64,000 nt of DNA from Chelydra serpentina (Eukaryota; Chordata; Testudines; Chelydridae): NCBI GenBank assembly GCA_037349315.1, contig JBAIAC010000059.1, positions 14,540,501-14,604,500 on the forward strand, given 5' to 3'. A model generated the notes under the pieces. It made no database searches. It saw nothing but the letters and a program-made list of their open reading frames with translations, and was not told the DNA's origin. Both the position numbers and the translations under genes were made by a program. Positions 38,601 to 53,300 of this stretch are shown here, in pieces. Numbering within the stretch: position 1 is the stretch's first letter; every line of letters begins with the position of its first letter.

Positions 38601-41600
38601 TTGTGCACCAAATAAACCACTCTTTCTGATGCAATCCCTTTTAAAAATATCATTAAAGTAGCATATTCTTATAAGTCTTTCATAGTAATAATCCTACTGA
38701 ATCAACATTACTCACAGTGGTTTCATGTTGTTTCCCTACTGAAAATTCACAACAGTTTAGCCAGAGTTATCAGAAAAGTTATATACTTTATTCTTTTATG
38801 GAGATTGTTTTAAAAATATTTCTGAATTGTCTGTTTAATTCTTGCTGTACTGTCAGTTTTCAAACTGTTTTAGTATGCACTAGAAAATAAATATATCAGT
38901 TAGAGTACAATGTCACATTTTCTACTGCATATTGTAAAACAGTTTGCATATGAATTACTCTGCATGTTAATAGTGGATACACTTAATGTTCATTCCAGTT
39001 TCAGAGATAGTAAAAGTTTCAAAGATATCCCCCATTTTAAATATACAATAATCAATAGAAATAGTAATATTTCCAAAATCAAAATTAACCTTTTAAGTGT
39101 GCCCACTATAGAGTGTGTACATGTGTGTGTATAATGTATATATGTAAATGATATATATGTGTGCATATGGATATTGGTGTGTATATATGTCTCTGTATAA
39201 TAAATTATGTATTCTTCCAGATGCCAAATTTAAAATTCCAGCCCATTCTACATGTGAGTGGCGTTATGATGCCTGTACAAGCCCTTGTTTCAAAACATGC
39301 AGAGACCCTTTTGGGCAAAACTGTCAGGATGTACCAAAGTAAGTATCTGCCTTTTTCTAGAATAAAAGTATATAATTCTAATAATATTTATATAGCATGG
39401 TAAGTACACACGGCACTGGATATAGTTCAGTGCCATGGCACCATATTAATTTTTCAAAATTCAGTGGAGGAGAAAGTAGTGGGATTGTAGCCATTGTGGC
39501 AGCTACATTAAAGTGATGTCCTTGAATGGCAGTAATCTTTCAAGATAGTGGATATCCTAAATTAAGAGTATAATTGAAAAGATGTGATAGTCAGCTGATG
39601 TCAAATAGTTCTGGCCCTGCTCCTCTCATGATGGTATTGCACCAACCACATCTGTCCCTAACAAAACTATTGAACAAAATTTTGTTCCAGAGAGCAATGG
39701 CTCTCTGGTACGTCTAAATGAAAGTCTTTATCATTGGAAGGACCAACATTCATTCCAAAGATAGAGAGTTACATAATTCACATGTTAGCTCAGCGCTGCA
39801 GAATGGAAATAATGTCAGCCGCATCTTGAAGAAATGTCCTGAGCTGATGAGAACTAGAAAGGTCCATAATCAGGGTCCTGTGCCTTAAATTATTTTAAAA
39901 TGTAGAATGCTTTGCTAAAATTAAATACTTTGTTTATAACTGACTGCTTGAATAGTTAATACTGTGTTTCCCTTTTAGAGTGGAAGGATGTGTCCCCATG
40001 TGTCCTCTCCATATGGTGTTGGATGAAGTCACTCAAAGATGCGTGTATTTTGAAGATTGTATGTTCACAATTTTTCACTTTATTATGTTTAATTTGATAT
40101 TTAACTTACAGCATTACTAGATACCTAAAGTAGTCTAGCCAGAATTTTCAAAAGTGGGTTTTCAGAGACGTTAAGCCTTTGCAATATACCAGTGAAAATT
40201 AGGCCTCCTACTTAAGTGACCAATGCAGTTTTTACATATCTAACTTTAGATGCCCAAGTTTGTAAATTTTGAGTTATCATTTAACGTGCTTTTCAGTTAA
40301 AAAAAATTCTTTCCTAAAATCTAAGACAAATTATAAAGAAAATTAAGAGGTTCCTTTAACATAAAACTTTCAGTAACATTAAATATACAGTCAATGCCTT
40401 TCCTAACGTCTTTTTTTCAGAAGCTCTAAAAATATTAGAAACCTGAAGAAAGGGAAAAAAAATAAGATAGGACTAGATGCCTTCATATGGATCCCTTCCA
40501 CCTCTAACAGCTTAATGATTCCAGTATAATGATTCACAAACTAACATCTATTTTTGTCTGGTTTTAGGCATTGAGCCTTCAGTTGATGTTCGACCTTCAC
40601 CGTCCACTATGAGAACACCAGCTTTTTCACATATAACGTCTAGTGCTTTCAATGTCTCAGTTGCAGCAATTCTGAGTAAAGCAGTAACTTCGTCTCCTAT
40701 ACCTGAAACAAAAGACACAAAAACAACACGTGCATCAAAGTGGCAATTCAGTGCAACTATAGAAAAAACTAAATTTTCAACTGTTCTTATTCCTAATACA
40801 ACAGTTTTAACCACAACTACATCACCAAATGTTTCAGCACATTCAACTGGAGCTACATCATCTGGCAAAAGCACTATTGCAATCTCTGTATCACCAAAAT
40901 CTAATATAAGCTTCCCTTCAGTACTTGATGTTTTTCCATCAACAACTACAGCCACTACAGAAATCTCTACAGGTATACAAGCAACGAGTAGTACTTCTAC
41001 TAAGGTATTGAGTGCTACAGAGCCTCAGACTGTAACTACAACACATGCAATGACTAAAATCACTGAAACAGAAGGCAAACACATTTCTACTTTTATTTTA
41101 ACTGGCACATCATCAATAATAAGAATAACAGAATCACCAGTCACAACTACAGCAATATCGGAAACATCAGAAATAGGCACTAGGATACGTCCCACATTGG
41201 AAACAAAACTAAAACCAGAAAAAACTACAGCCCCTTCCTTTGTATCAGAAACAGAACAAACAACCACATATTTCACCAAATACACTATGTCACCATCTTT
41301 GGAAACCTCTTCTTATGCACCAACAACAAATCAAACAAGAACTTCAGAAGGAACAAAACCAAGTACAGAACAAACTTCTCCCACAATAGCTAATGTCACT
41401 GAAACTTCATTTTCTCCTCTGATCACAACATTATTTACACTGAAGCCACCAATGACTTCAGAAACAACAAAAGGAACAGTTGCTTTAACCAAAGAAGAAA
41501 TAAAGACCACATTTTCCCCACTATCTACACACCCTGTTCCATTAGTACATGTAACACTGTCAGTTACTGAAACTCCTACATATATGGTTCAAAACGTGAC

Positions 41601-44600
41601 AGGTAGTGCAGGGGTATTCCTTGCCACAACTCATGGTGCAAAGACAGCAACTCTGCAAACTAAAGAGATGTCGTCATCGTTGTCATCCTCATCCTCAGGA
41701 ATAATTGGCTTCTTATTTACAACTGGTAAAAAAGAAATAATACAAGCAACAAGAAGTGTGGAGCAGCCATCAAGTTCATATTTTTCTCCATATTCACTGT
41801 ATTCTAGTTCAGCTACAACCGCAAAACCCAGCACTCTTCCTACAAAAAGGCCTTCGCTATCCGATATAAGTGCTGCTTCTCCAGCTTTAGCAGAATCAAA
41901 AGAAACTTTGCAAACAGCATTAACTACTGAATATCCACCATTCATACGTCTAAATATGACAGAAACCCTGACTACTTTATACTCTAAATACCCTGTTTTA
42001 TCTCAGACTGCCAGAACTATTCCTTTGTCCACAAAAGTAACATCTGAAATAACAGGTCCCTATGAATTATCGGCAAAGCCAACTACATTCTCACAAAGAA
42101 AATCTACTGAATACAAATCACCTCCATTTCTAAATACAACAAAGATGAGCATTGCACCCTACACTATTAGAATGACATCAGCAACAAAAACATCTACTTT
42201 AGCAAAAGAAATAATGGATTTGGTCCCTACAGTTCCATTGATAACTAAACAACTGGAATCAATACAAACAACATTCATCACTGAATCTCCATATATTCTT
42301 CTTAATGAGACTGAAACAACAAGAATGATTGTCCATCCTGATGAAGCACAAACAGAAAAAATTACTAGTGTACATACCAGAAAGCCAACTACATTTGCTT
42401 CATCACCAGCAAGCTCCCTAACACCTTTCACTACTCTGCTTCCACTATCCACATTTAGAAAAGAGATATCAACGACAGCCACTAGTTCTATGCGTACATC
42501 ATCTGAAGCTACTGTTACAATGACCATTACTTTATACCCAAGAACATCAGTAGTAAAATCTACTTTTTCAACAGAAGGAAAGACTCCCCATTTGACTGCC
42601 TCAACCTTATCCACTATAGAAGAGCAACCAAGTTCATTAACATCATCATCACCTGCGGAACTGCCAGCAAAAGTCACTTTAAATATTACTGATGCCACAT
42701 TATCCCCATACTCTGAATTCAGCAGCAGACTAATAACTAGTAAAAAAGTGACAGCAGTCAAAGAAAGGTCAACTTTGCCCACTTCTGTTACACCTCCATT
42801 AACAAAGTCACCTCACATATTCCCCACCACTCAGTATCTGGCAGAGACATCGGTTTCCCCATACACTTTAACACAAAAAATACCTAAGGAGCCAGCCACT
42901 ACAAAGCACCCAGTACAAACTGAAACAGATTCCACAGTCTCAAAGCCTACAGTTAAAACCGTCACAGAAACAGTAAAACAAACAGCATCTACAACTCAAA
43001 TATCATTAATCAAAGATTACTCCTCCTCTGCAGCAACTTCAGTAGGTACTTCCTCTGTTCAAACTTCATCAGCAGAGATGGTTTCTCCACATATCAGAGA
43101 GGAGTCTGCTATACCACGTTTCACTACCAAATTGACAATAGAACATGTTCCTTCAACTTCCAAACCTTATTCGACAAGCAAAAAAAGTACCACAATTTAC
43201 CAGCCTCCAACAGAAATTTTGACCACCGCTATTCATCCAAAAGTTCTCTTTAGTACAACAGAATCTATAGGAGAATTTACCACCTTGTACCCATTCCTAA
43301 CTACCTCCCGACCTGCAGTGGCTCTTTCAACGTTATCTTCTACCTCAGTAGCTCCAGCTAAAGTTCTTTTGACTACTGAAAAAGAGTCATCCTTAACTGA
43401 TGCTGTCTTACTGACTTACGTACCGGGAGCTGCCTCAGCTTTGCAGACAACACTCCCAACTTCAACCAGAAAAAAAATAGATTTGACTGTCAGCACAAGA
43501 CCCCTCTCTTTTTCATCAAAAGTAATTACAACTTCATCACCATTAGCTACAACGAAAAAAGAATTTCCGTCATTTCCTACCCAAAAGTCAGATTCCAGTT
43601 TTGAATTCACAAAGCAGATAGTAGTTACTGAACCACTAGTTTCTAGTCAGACACCTGCAGTCTCGATAGCCATATTTCCTTTATCGAAGTTAACATCTCC
43701 ATCACTTATTCTATCAGAAACTTCCATCACAACAGAGAAGGAGTCATTAGCAGGTCCCCTTTTAACACCAGTGATCTCAACAGCATCCACGTCAATGGGC
43801 AAAAGTGCTACAGAGAAGACTTTGGTGTTGTCTAAGCAAGTGCCACTTTCAACTACTTCCTACAGTTCCACAGTTCAAGCAGGAACAGTGTTACCAGCTA
43901 CCGCACGTTCTTCGACTGCAACCACTGTTTTAGCACCTTCACCAGTAAGTAGTGTAACAGCACAAAACATCACTACAGCATCAGCTACTTCAGGGAAAAC
44001 AGCAGCAATACGAGAAGCCCTCACCACCTCATTGTTTTCAAGGAAACCCATATATTTTTCTGTTGCTTCAAAAACAGAGAAAGCCATCACCTCTGAAACA
44101 GCAGAACCTGCAGGGCCAGTACTGGTTACAAAACCACAGTCTCTTCATACGCCAGGCATCACAGATTTGATCACCCCCACCTTAAAAACAACACGGACGT
44201 TTCATTCTCCATATTTCACAAATACAACTGCTGTGCCTCCTAAACTAGGTGCATCAGTTTTGTCCACCATATATTCATCCTCTGAGCAAAAAACTGCCTC
44301 TTCTAGTGCCGCATCATCAGGCACCACTATTCAAACCCCAAAATTTGGAACACTGTCTATAACTGAGGCCCACACACCCTCAAAGAGTTCGTTGTTAATG
44401 ATGCCAACCCACTCAAATGCTACAATGGCTGCATCAGTTCCTCCATTTGCCTATTTATCTACCAAACCACTTTATGAGTCTGCTACAGAGGAGTATTCTG
44501 GTGGGCTAACAACAGCTGAAGCTATCTCAGGAGTCACAGCATCAGTTTTCATGCCAGCTAGAGAAACAGCAACGCTCCAAACTTGTGTAGTGAGTACCGT

Positions 44601-47600
44601 TGTTCATGGTTATCTCTCTGCCCATCTGTAAATAGACAGGAATGTAGATTTATGTATGGATAAGTTCCCTTACCACTAGTACTGAAATAATTATTTATGT
44701 GCCATATGTTTTTGTATTCAGTATTAAAAATATCTATCAAATTATGGAGCCAGATACCTATCTCAGTTACATGTGGGTAAATCTGGAGGAACTCCATTGC
44801 GGTTAATGGATTTCATAATTGCAATGTAATGCTGCTTTGGACCTCAGTTTCCAAAAGGGGTGATTTTTCATGGAATACCTTTGGCACCATGTGCCATTTA
44901 ATGTTCCTTAGTAGAAGGGATCTTTTGAACCATAATCTACCACTTTTTGGCAGCTTGTTTCCTGACGTGACTATTCCTTAAACTTACTCAGCCATCTTTG
45001 CCATCTCTATGATCCTTGCATACTTCTCTTCTGTATTTCTTCCTGATATATTGTCTAAAATTAATAATATTGTTCTGGAATTTAGAACAGAACCATGGTT
45101 TTGTACCATTTTCATAAATTGTCTAATTTTCAGTGGTGCTGAGAACCGACAGCTTCCATTGCCTTCACTGGGGTTTGCGAGTGTTCAGTGTCTCTGAAAA
45201 TCAGGCCTACTTGTCTTTTCAGTAAGCATTCTGCAATGTTGTGTCTTTAGTTTGATAAGAATGGTAACCTATGTCTTTTAAATATGCCTTAGCCAATCAC
45301 AGAGAATGAGTGCATAAAACACATTTGCTTGGATGGACAACTAATACAAGTTAACAAGTCACAGAACTGCCCTTACAATGCAACTCAGCCCAGCTGTGGA
45401 GTTCTGGGGCTCGCTGTTCAGATCAATGGTGACAAATGCTGCCCAAAATGGGAATGTGCATGTAAGTTTTACTTATGCAGTACTTACATTAATTCAGTTT
45501 TATAATAAATGATTGCATTTATAAGAAGATTAAGAATTAGTTTCTATTTTCTGGACGCTGGAGTAGGAATAGAAGATGGAGTTTATATACACCTTCTCCA
45601 GGTTACTCATTGCTTAATACAGCATAGAAGCCTAATTCTACTTCTACTGAAGTCAAAGTCAAAACTTCTGTTGATTTAAGTGAGAACAGCATTAGATCAA
45701 TAGTAGCAAACAACTGGTGCAAGGACGAGCAATGCAAGTAACTACTCAGGGTCTTTTGATTTGTAATGACTGGCAGTAGAACTCTGGGCCCTTTGAAGCA
45801 CAAATACTTTAGCAGTAGGACTGGAGAGGAAGATAACTTTCCACTAGAGCACCCCATCCAGGAGCAAGACTAGAAGGGGAAGCAACTCAAGGTCCAATGT
45901 GACTCCTACCCTCCGTAACTTTTAGTAGCTTGTGGTCCATGAAAATCCACAGTCTATATCTGTGTTAGTCACATGAGTCAAATTCTATTCTTGGATGCCT
46001 GTAAGAGGCTCCTATTGAAATATGCAGAACTTAGTTCTTTACTGTCCATTTGTAGCTAACTGATAGTTAGTGGGTACAAAAAATAGCTGAAAATGTTTTG
46101 CCGAATTAGTAAACCCTTAGCAGAAATAAGGTTAAATCATACAAACATTTATGCTATTTTATTTGCATGTTTTATATTGCTCATCAAGACAATGAAATTA
46201 GTTAGGAAATGCCTTTATTTTACTTTATTTTATTTTTAACCAGGTCGTTGTACATTTTTCTCTGATCTGAGCTTTGTAACCTTTGATGGGAATCATTTGG
46301 CTTTATTTAAAGAGGCAGCCTACATTGTTAGCCAAACACAAGATGAAACTATAACCATCCATATCCTTGACTGCAGAAATGCCAACATGGTAACTAACTC
46401 TATTTTTATTCTTTATGACCCTCACTTGTTAAACAAGGTTAAACCGTACAGTGAATAAAAGTATACTCTACAAAGTTCTTATTTTATATGCTTATACATA
46501 AAGTAATATGGGATTTTTAAATTACAAATTATTAAAATACATTTTAAATATCTCTGATTAAAAGAGTATAGTGCATTTCTTTTTTCACCTTATTGCATAA
46601 GCATAATTCCTCATGACATTACTGCAAGATTACTGGTTAGTCAGTATTAACCTCATAGTACAGATGGCAAAACTGAAATATTGAGAGGTTAAATGATTAC
46701 ACATATATGTGTCACACACAAATATCCAGGTCTATAATAATGTGTTAAATACTTCAGTAGAGTAAATGCCAACTTTGTGTATCTTTCTTTATATGGCTTT
46801 ACCGGTGGAAACTCCTGTATTTAGGATTAAACAGACTATAGTGATCCCCTCTACATTCTGTTGTATAAAGTCTTGCAGGATGATAATTAACACCTGAACT
46901 CCCCCTCGGCTCTCACCCTATCATATATTTGCAGGCTACCAGCATCTTACAATATACGAATCTCAACAGCTAAATGCAGAGACTTCTGCATTGCAAAATT
47001 GCCAAACTCAAAATTCAAAGACAAAGATTCATAGGAATTGCCAGACTGGATCAGACCAGCAGTCCATCTAGTCCAGTATCTAATCTCTAAAAGAGGCCAG
47101 TGACAGCTGTTTCAGAGAAGAGTTCAAGAAACCCTGAAGGAAGCAGTTACAGGATCCTGATCCCCAATAGTTTAGACATTGGCTTATAATCGGAAACATG
47201 AGAGTTTGTACTTCTTCCCAAACTCTTCGTGTTTCCTCCCCAATCTTTACTATTATAAATGGATATTCTTGTTATCCATATAAATGTCCAGCTCGTTTAT
47301 AAACCCTTCTAAGTATTTGGCATCAATGATATCTTGAGGCAATGAGTTCCAGTGGCTAATTATGCAGTGTGTGAAAAAGTATTTTTAATTATGATGTTTG
47401 AATTTGCTACCTATCAATTGCATTGAATGTCCCTAATTCTTGTGTTACAAGAGGGTGAATAGAATTATGCATACATTCCTGATATGACTTTTCTAGAAAA
47501 TGTGTTATTTTGTGTATATTTATCTTTCCCCCTCATATTTGTGTCTACCGTAAGGCAAACAGTTTGAATCTTTTCAATTCCTCTTCATGTGATTCTTTTC

Positions 47601-50335
47601 CATGCCCCTAATGAGTGGTGTTGCTGTGTCTGACCCCCTTGTATTTCAACTTTTTGAAATGTGATGGCTTAACAGTTTCCCAAAACATAATAAATTGGTA
47701 CATTTACTGTAGACATCCTGAAGGAATGTTATTCAAATGAACATTATCCCACAAACATAGATCACACAAAGTAAGAGTTCTTAGTTAATCTGTATAAACT
47801 TCATTCAGCAGATGTGTTCCTCTTTCAAAAACTGAACATACAAAAATGCCCCTTATGTCCCATTACTTAAAAATACTACATAATTAGCATGTAAAAATTA
47901 TTCACATCTTAACTGAAGTTCACAAATTTTGCTTTCTCTGCAGGGTCACTTAAACTTGACTTCACAGTGCCTAGCAATGCTGAATTTAACCTATTTGTCA
48001 AACCAAATCATCATTGATCGTTTAAACAGAAAAGTAAGTTACTGGGGATTTTGTTTGTTTGTTTATTTATTTGGTTCTCTCTTGCTATTTACATAGTATT
48101 TTACTTTGCCCTTAATAGAATCAGAGATTTTAAGGCCATTGTGATCTAGTCTGACCTGCTGTACACCACAGGCCATAGAACGTCCCCAAAATAATTAATG
48201 TCTTTTAGAAAAAACATCCAATCTTGATTTAAAAATTGCCAGTGATGCAGAATCCACCACTATCCTTGGTAAATTGTGCAAAAGTTAATTGCTCATACTG
48301 TTACAAATTTATGTCTTATTTCCAGTCTGAATGTGTTTAGTTTCAACTTCCAGCCATTGGGCAGTATTATATCTTTCTCTGCTAGATTGACAAGCTCATT
48401 ATGAATAGTTGTTCCCCATGTAGGTACTTACATACTGTGATCAACTCACCCCTTAACTTTCTGTTTGTTAAATTAAGTACATGAAGTCCCCCATGATCAC
48501 ACAGTTTTTTCTCCTACACATGATAGATAGGTGCAAAATAAACCTGTTATATACTGTTTTAATTATTAACATTATAGATTATCAGAAATCTTCTGGTACC
48601 ACCAAATAGGGATTATACACTTGCTCATTGGTCTTTTTCTCTGCATTCACAATGGAGTTTCTATAATACTAACAGTTTGAAATTTGAGAAAGTAACTCAT
48701 AAAATTGAAGCAACAGATTGAAATGGGTGGGACCATTTATGAACCAGAGCACACAGCAAATTAATCTTTATTAAGGCTCTTCATTCATTCATGTATCCTG
48801 TACAATGCTTCCCATTTACAATCATGCTGGAGATACCTCACTGTCCTGGGGATGCCCTTATAGCTCCATTCATATCCCCTTAAAGAAAAGTGTGTGAGAA
48901 ATTTTGAACAGCTTTATTTCATTTAGAAACAATTGTATCTATCATAATTTCCCCTGTTTTGTTCTTATTACAGAAAACATTTCCATAAAACCATAGCTTT
49001 TTATTATCTGAAATGTTCAGTTCTTCCTGTAGTTTGATCCTAGATGGGCGATCCCCCCCTTAGTGATAGGATGGTCATTTCAACAGTAACTAACTGAGAG
49101 CTTTTTTCTTGTGTATATATATTCAAAGTATATTTTTAAAAAGAAGAAACCCAGTTGTGAAAAGTTAATTTTGAACCTGGGACTCACCCCATACTACAGT
49201 CAAATATGTTGCCAATGTTGTATGAAGAAACCATACGGGCAGTTTCAAAAGATCAGTGATTTAAAAGTTGTTTGAAAAGAATCAAACATTTTCATTTTAG
49301 CCCCCTCACCGAGTGCTTTTGTAGAAACCGTCAAAGTTTGTTATGGCAACAGCCGAGTTTGCGTGGTAGAGTTGACTAGGTTTTGCATGCCTGTCTCTTG
49401 AAATCATAAATTTGGCTAGGCTGGTTCAAAAGTCAGACCATGTTCACAGGGCATTTTGGAAAACCTGGACTGTGTTTCCGATGAATAATAAAACCAATTC
49501 ATGTTTCATTCCAAAAGTTTCATGGATATATATGATCACATAAAGTAGAAGAATAGCTTCCAATATAATGAGGTGTTCAGATTACTGTTGTGCCTTTGTT
49601 TATACCATCTTTTTAGATAACTGTAAATTCAAGATATGCCTGGCCTACAGTTAGAAAATATGGATTTAAAATTGAGGACACTGGCTTCATGTATGTAATT
49701 GAGACACCAACAAATATCAGGATTCAGTGGTTTCACAGCACGGGTGTGGTGATCATAGAGTCAAATACAACCAGTGAACCAAAAGCCTTGGGACTATGTG
49801 GTAAGTAGAGAGTACTGTAAGCATTCAAATGTTCAAATGCTTTGCTGGAGAAGGGAGAAGCTTTTTCCTAGTTACAAGTAATACCATGAGCAGGTTCAGA
49901 CTTCCAGGTGTAAGCAAGGAGCCTAAAATGATGATCACAGAACAATTTAGATAGTTGTGAATGTTAAAATAGTGTAAATATAAAACTGTTGTTAACCATG
50001 TTAATTGTTGAAATGCTGGTTGATGTCCAGTTGTTGAAGTGCAATTGTTTTTTCTTTTGCAATTATGCCTTTGGATTTAGGCTATTTGAATCACAGGCAC
50101 AAACACTGAAGTAATGTCCAAATAAATAGCCCAGTCATAAGGATGAAATGTGTCTTACATTAAGCCACCCTTGGCATCAGATGAGGTCATTAATAGATTT
50201 AGTGTTTGCTGTCCATCAGAAAGGAAATACAATCTGCTATTTTCACTTTCTAAAGGTCTGTATTTATTTAATGGGAGTGATAGTGATAGCTATTAACTTC
50301 ATAGAACCACTTTAGATTGATCTTGTGTGTGTATA

Positions 50336-50392
<57 letters not shown>

Positions 50393-53300
50393 ATGTATAA
50401 AATATGTGCATATATATGTGTGTGTGTGTATATATATATGCTAATAACTTTTAAATTATTATCACTATTAGGTTTCTATGGTATGTACACATGGTTTCGT
50501 TCTTTCTGGAAGTTGTATGGATGAGCTGAGAATTATCCTCTGCTGTAAAGCAGAGCTTGAAATCAGGAATACAAAGTTCATCATTACTCTATCTTGCCAA
50601 TTTCAGAAAGGGCAAATATGTGTAGCACAGTATCAAATACCATTGATAGCTCAGTCAAGTTTTATGTCCTACAGACAGTAACGTGCCTCAAAAGGAGTAG
50701 GAGAGCTTGAAATTAATATCAGTATAAAATTGATTATTATGTTCACTTTATTCTGTTTTTTTCTTTTTTTCTGACTTAGTCTTAATCCTTTTTTAATGTC
50801 CATCTTACTTAGAATAAACAGAATCAAGAAGATAAAGATAAAATGTTTCATTAGGCCTAGGATTAGATTTAGCCTGCAGGATTTCATTGTCTTACTAGCC
50901 TGATTGCTATCTCAGAGAGAACTCAGCAATACATTTCCAATGCACATTGCCTGTTAACAACATTACAAGACATTTATGTGTTCTTTCTAGGCTTGTGCCT
51001 CAAGCCCTTCTGCTGCAGAGGATTGCTCCATATTTTCCTGACAGATTAGCCCCTATGGCTCCTGATTTCTCCACTTCACCCACAAGGAGGAGCTATTTGG
51101 TGCTCCTGTTGGTGGCAAAGTATCTGTCTTGGAACAAGCTCTATCATAGACAATAGGGATTTGTCCAATAGGGGGATCAGGTAGAGAACCCTTTTCCCCT
51201 CCCCCCCAAACAAATAGTAGCTGTTGAGGCATCATGGGCTTGGGGAGGATCGTGAGGGTCATTGCCTGAAGGAGACAGGAAGATAGTGGGAGCTTGGGTG
51301 CCTCAATAGGAGCCTTTCAATAACAAGTGTTTTAGAATTGGAGGGGTCACAATGGGATGAGTTGTCCCTATACCCTGATGTCCTAGGAGGGAAGAGCTTT
51401 CAGTGTGTTTGCTGCTGAAAGCTGCATTTCCAATACTACTTTGGGAGCAGGGAGACTACACCCCAACACAGGATACAGAGGACCCACTTTCATCCCCGAC
51501 CCTCCCGAACACAGACTGCCGACTGTGGGATGAGGGGCTGAGTCTGAATTACACTAGTGTTTCCTAGCTACACAGTGTGGCCAGGCTGCAGGACTGTGGC
51601 AAAACTAAGTGCCTACTGAGCACCTCCGTAAGGCTTCAGCCTTTTGTTTGATAAATCTCTTTTACAGTGGGAGTTACTCCCCACCTGTGCAAGATGTGAA
51701 GGTGGGAAAGAGTTTCCAGAGTGGGCAACAGTCCTGCGGAAAGTAACTCCTGTGAGACTCCTCATATTCATCCCATTTTGTTGCATAAACTCCATCTCCT
51801 CACAAGGCCTCCTTAAGCTGACAAAAGCTTCAGCCAGAAATAAGTTTCCCCCATGAACTATTTGTAGCTTCCAAAAGGTTTCTTCTGTCCAAAGGCCTGT
51901 TCTTACCAATGAAATCAATAGGTGTTTTCCCAGTGGCTTCAATGGGAGAAGAATCTGGCCCCGTGTATGGGTGAAAAATGATAAAATTGAGCCAATTCTC
52001 CTTTCATTGAGAAAGGATTAGATTCCTCTTGAATTACTGGACACATCTCTTTGGAACTAGTCCATATAAGTGCAGAGACTGTGAGAAAAAGGAACTTTCT
52101 AAAAGCCCTTTGCAACAAACAGTGCTTCCTAGAAAAAAGGGATAGTTGATTTGTCCATCATGTTGCTTTTATAGTCGATGGCCCCGAAAATAGCTTCCAG
52201 AGGTGATTGATGGAGCACCCTGCCATTTTACATTTACCAGATGTCTTGCCATAATCTTTCCCGCCTTGCCACAATATTGCCTCTGTTCCAAGATCTTTCA
52301 AGGTTCCCAACTATTTTAGTTTAAAACAGAGATGAAATGTGATGCTGCTTTCTGAGCAATGAATATAGAAAAGACTGGTTCTTTTCAGCTGAGGAGTGAT
52401 ATTAATGTCTCTGTGGGTGCCAAAAGCTACACTTCGATGTGCTGTCTCTTAAGCCAATAGGTGTTCAACTCAGCCCAGAAGTAGAAGCATGTTTGGGAGT
52501 GTGTGTGTAAAAGTTAATACAGTGTCAGATAAGTATGTCTAGGCATTTCATGGGAACTCCTTCTTATATCACAATGACATTTACACTTTTTGCATTGTCA
52601 GTTAAACAGAGAGTTGCTTTTATGTCCTTTTAATTTTTTTAATGAATTTTTGTTTAGTGCTTATGAAACTGAGTGCTCAGAGCATGGGCAGTCACTCTCT
52701 GAGCTGCCCTAAACAGCTCTTCCAATGGATTAGTGTAGACAAACCCTGTGCTTACTGATTTTAATCAGAAAAGCTAGCTCATTTAGTTGAACTTCAGTTA
52801 TGCATCAAGATAAAAAGATGCACAAACCACAACAGTGCTAACATATTGTTTTCTATGATCATATGCAGGTTTCTGTGATGGAAGCTCAGCAAATGACCTG
52901 ATGCTACCCAACAGAACAGTTTTAAGCAAAACTGATGCTCCATCGAATTTTATAGACAGCTGGCAGGTGCCACGCACATTAAAGTATGTTGGAGAAGACA
53001 GGCACCAGGAAACTAATTGTTCAGTCATGGACTGTTCCAAGTGTTTCAGCTTGGTGTTGAACCAGACCTTCAGTAGCTGTCATCCTTATGTACGTTAACT
53101 ATTTCAGAGTTTTACTGTGTTAGAGAGATTTAATTTTGATAGATTTTTATTTATTTGATATGTTTTTAATGTAGCTAAATGCAATAATGCATCATACATT
53201 TCATGAGTGGTATATGTGCATCCTATTATAGCTCTCCATTTGTAGGTTAGAAAATTAACTGAAGAATGGAGCTGATCAATATGAGACTTGCATTATGGCA

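Larger units (their letters stand above)
24951..39220 (+). other. Intron w10-w11 (14.3 kb)
   Basis: The longest intron of the window, between the AbfB module and the TIL module. It holds palindromic repeats, a LINE ORF2 fragment (27050-27400), a repeat-poor block (27600-28950), MIR fragments, several DNA elements at 31.7-37.9 kb and unique AT-rich DNA. No exon-like segment was seen. The phases of w10 and w11 fit each other directly. Confidence 0.65.

Noticed and set aside
40548..44090. Antisense ORFs of 64-207 codons within the mucin exon
   Set aside because: They arise because Thr/Ser codons (ACN, TCN) rarely give stops on the opposite strand. Their Val-rich text has no domain signature and no splice or promoter context.
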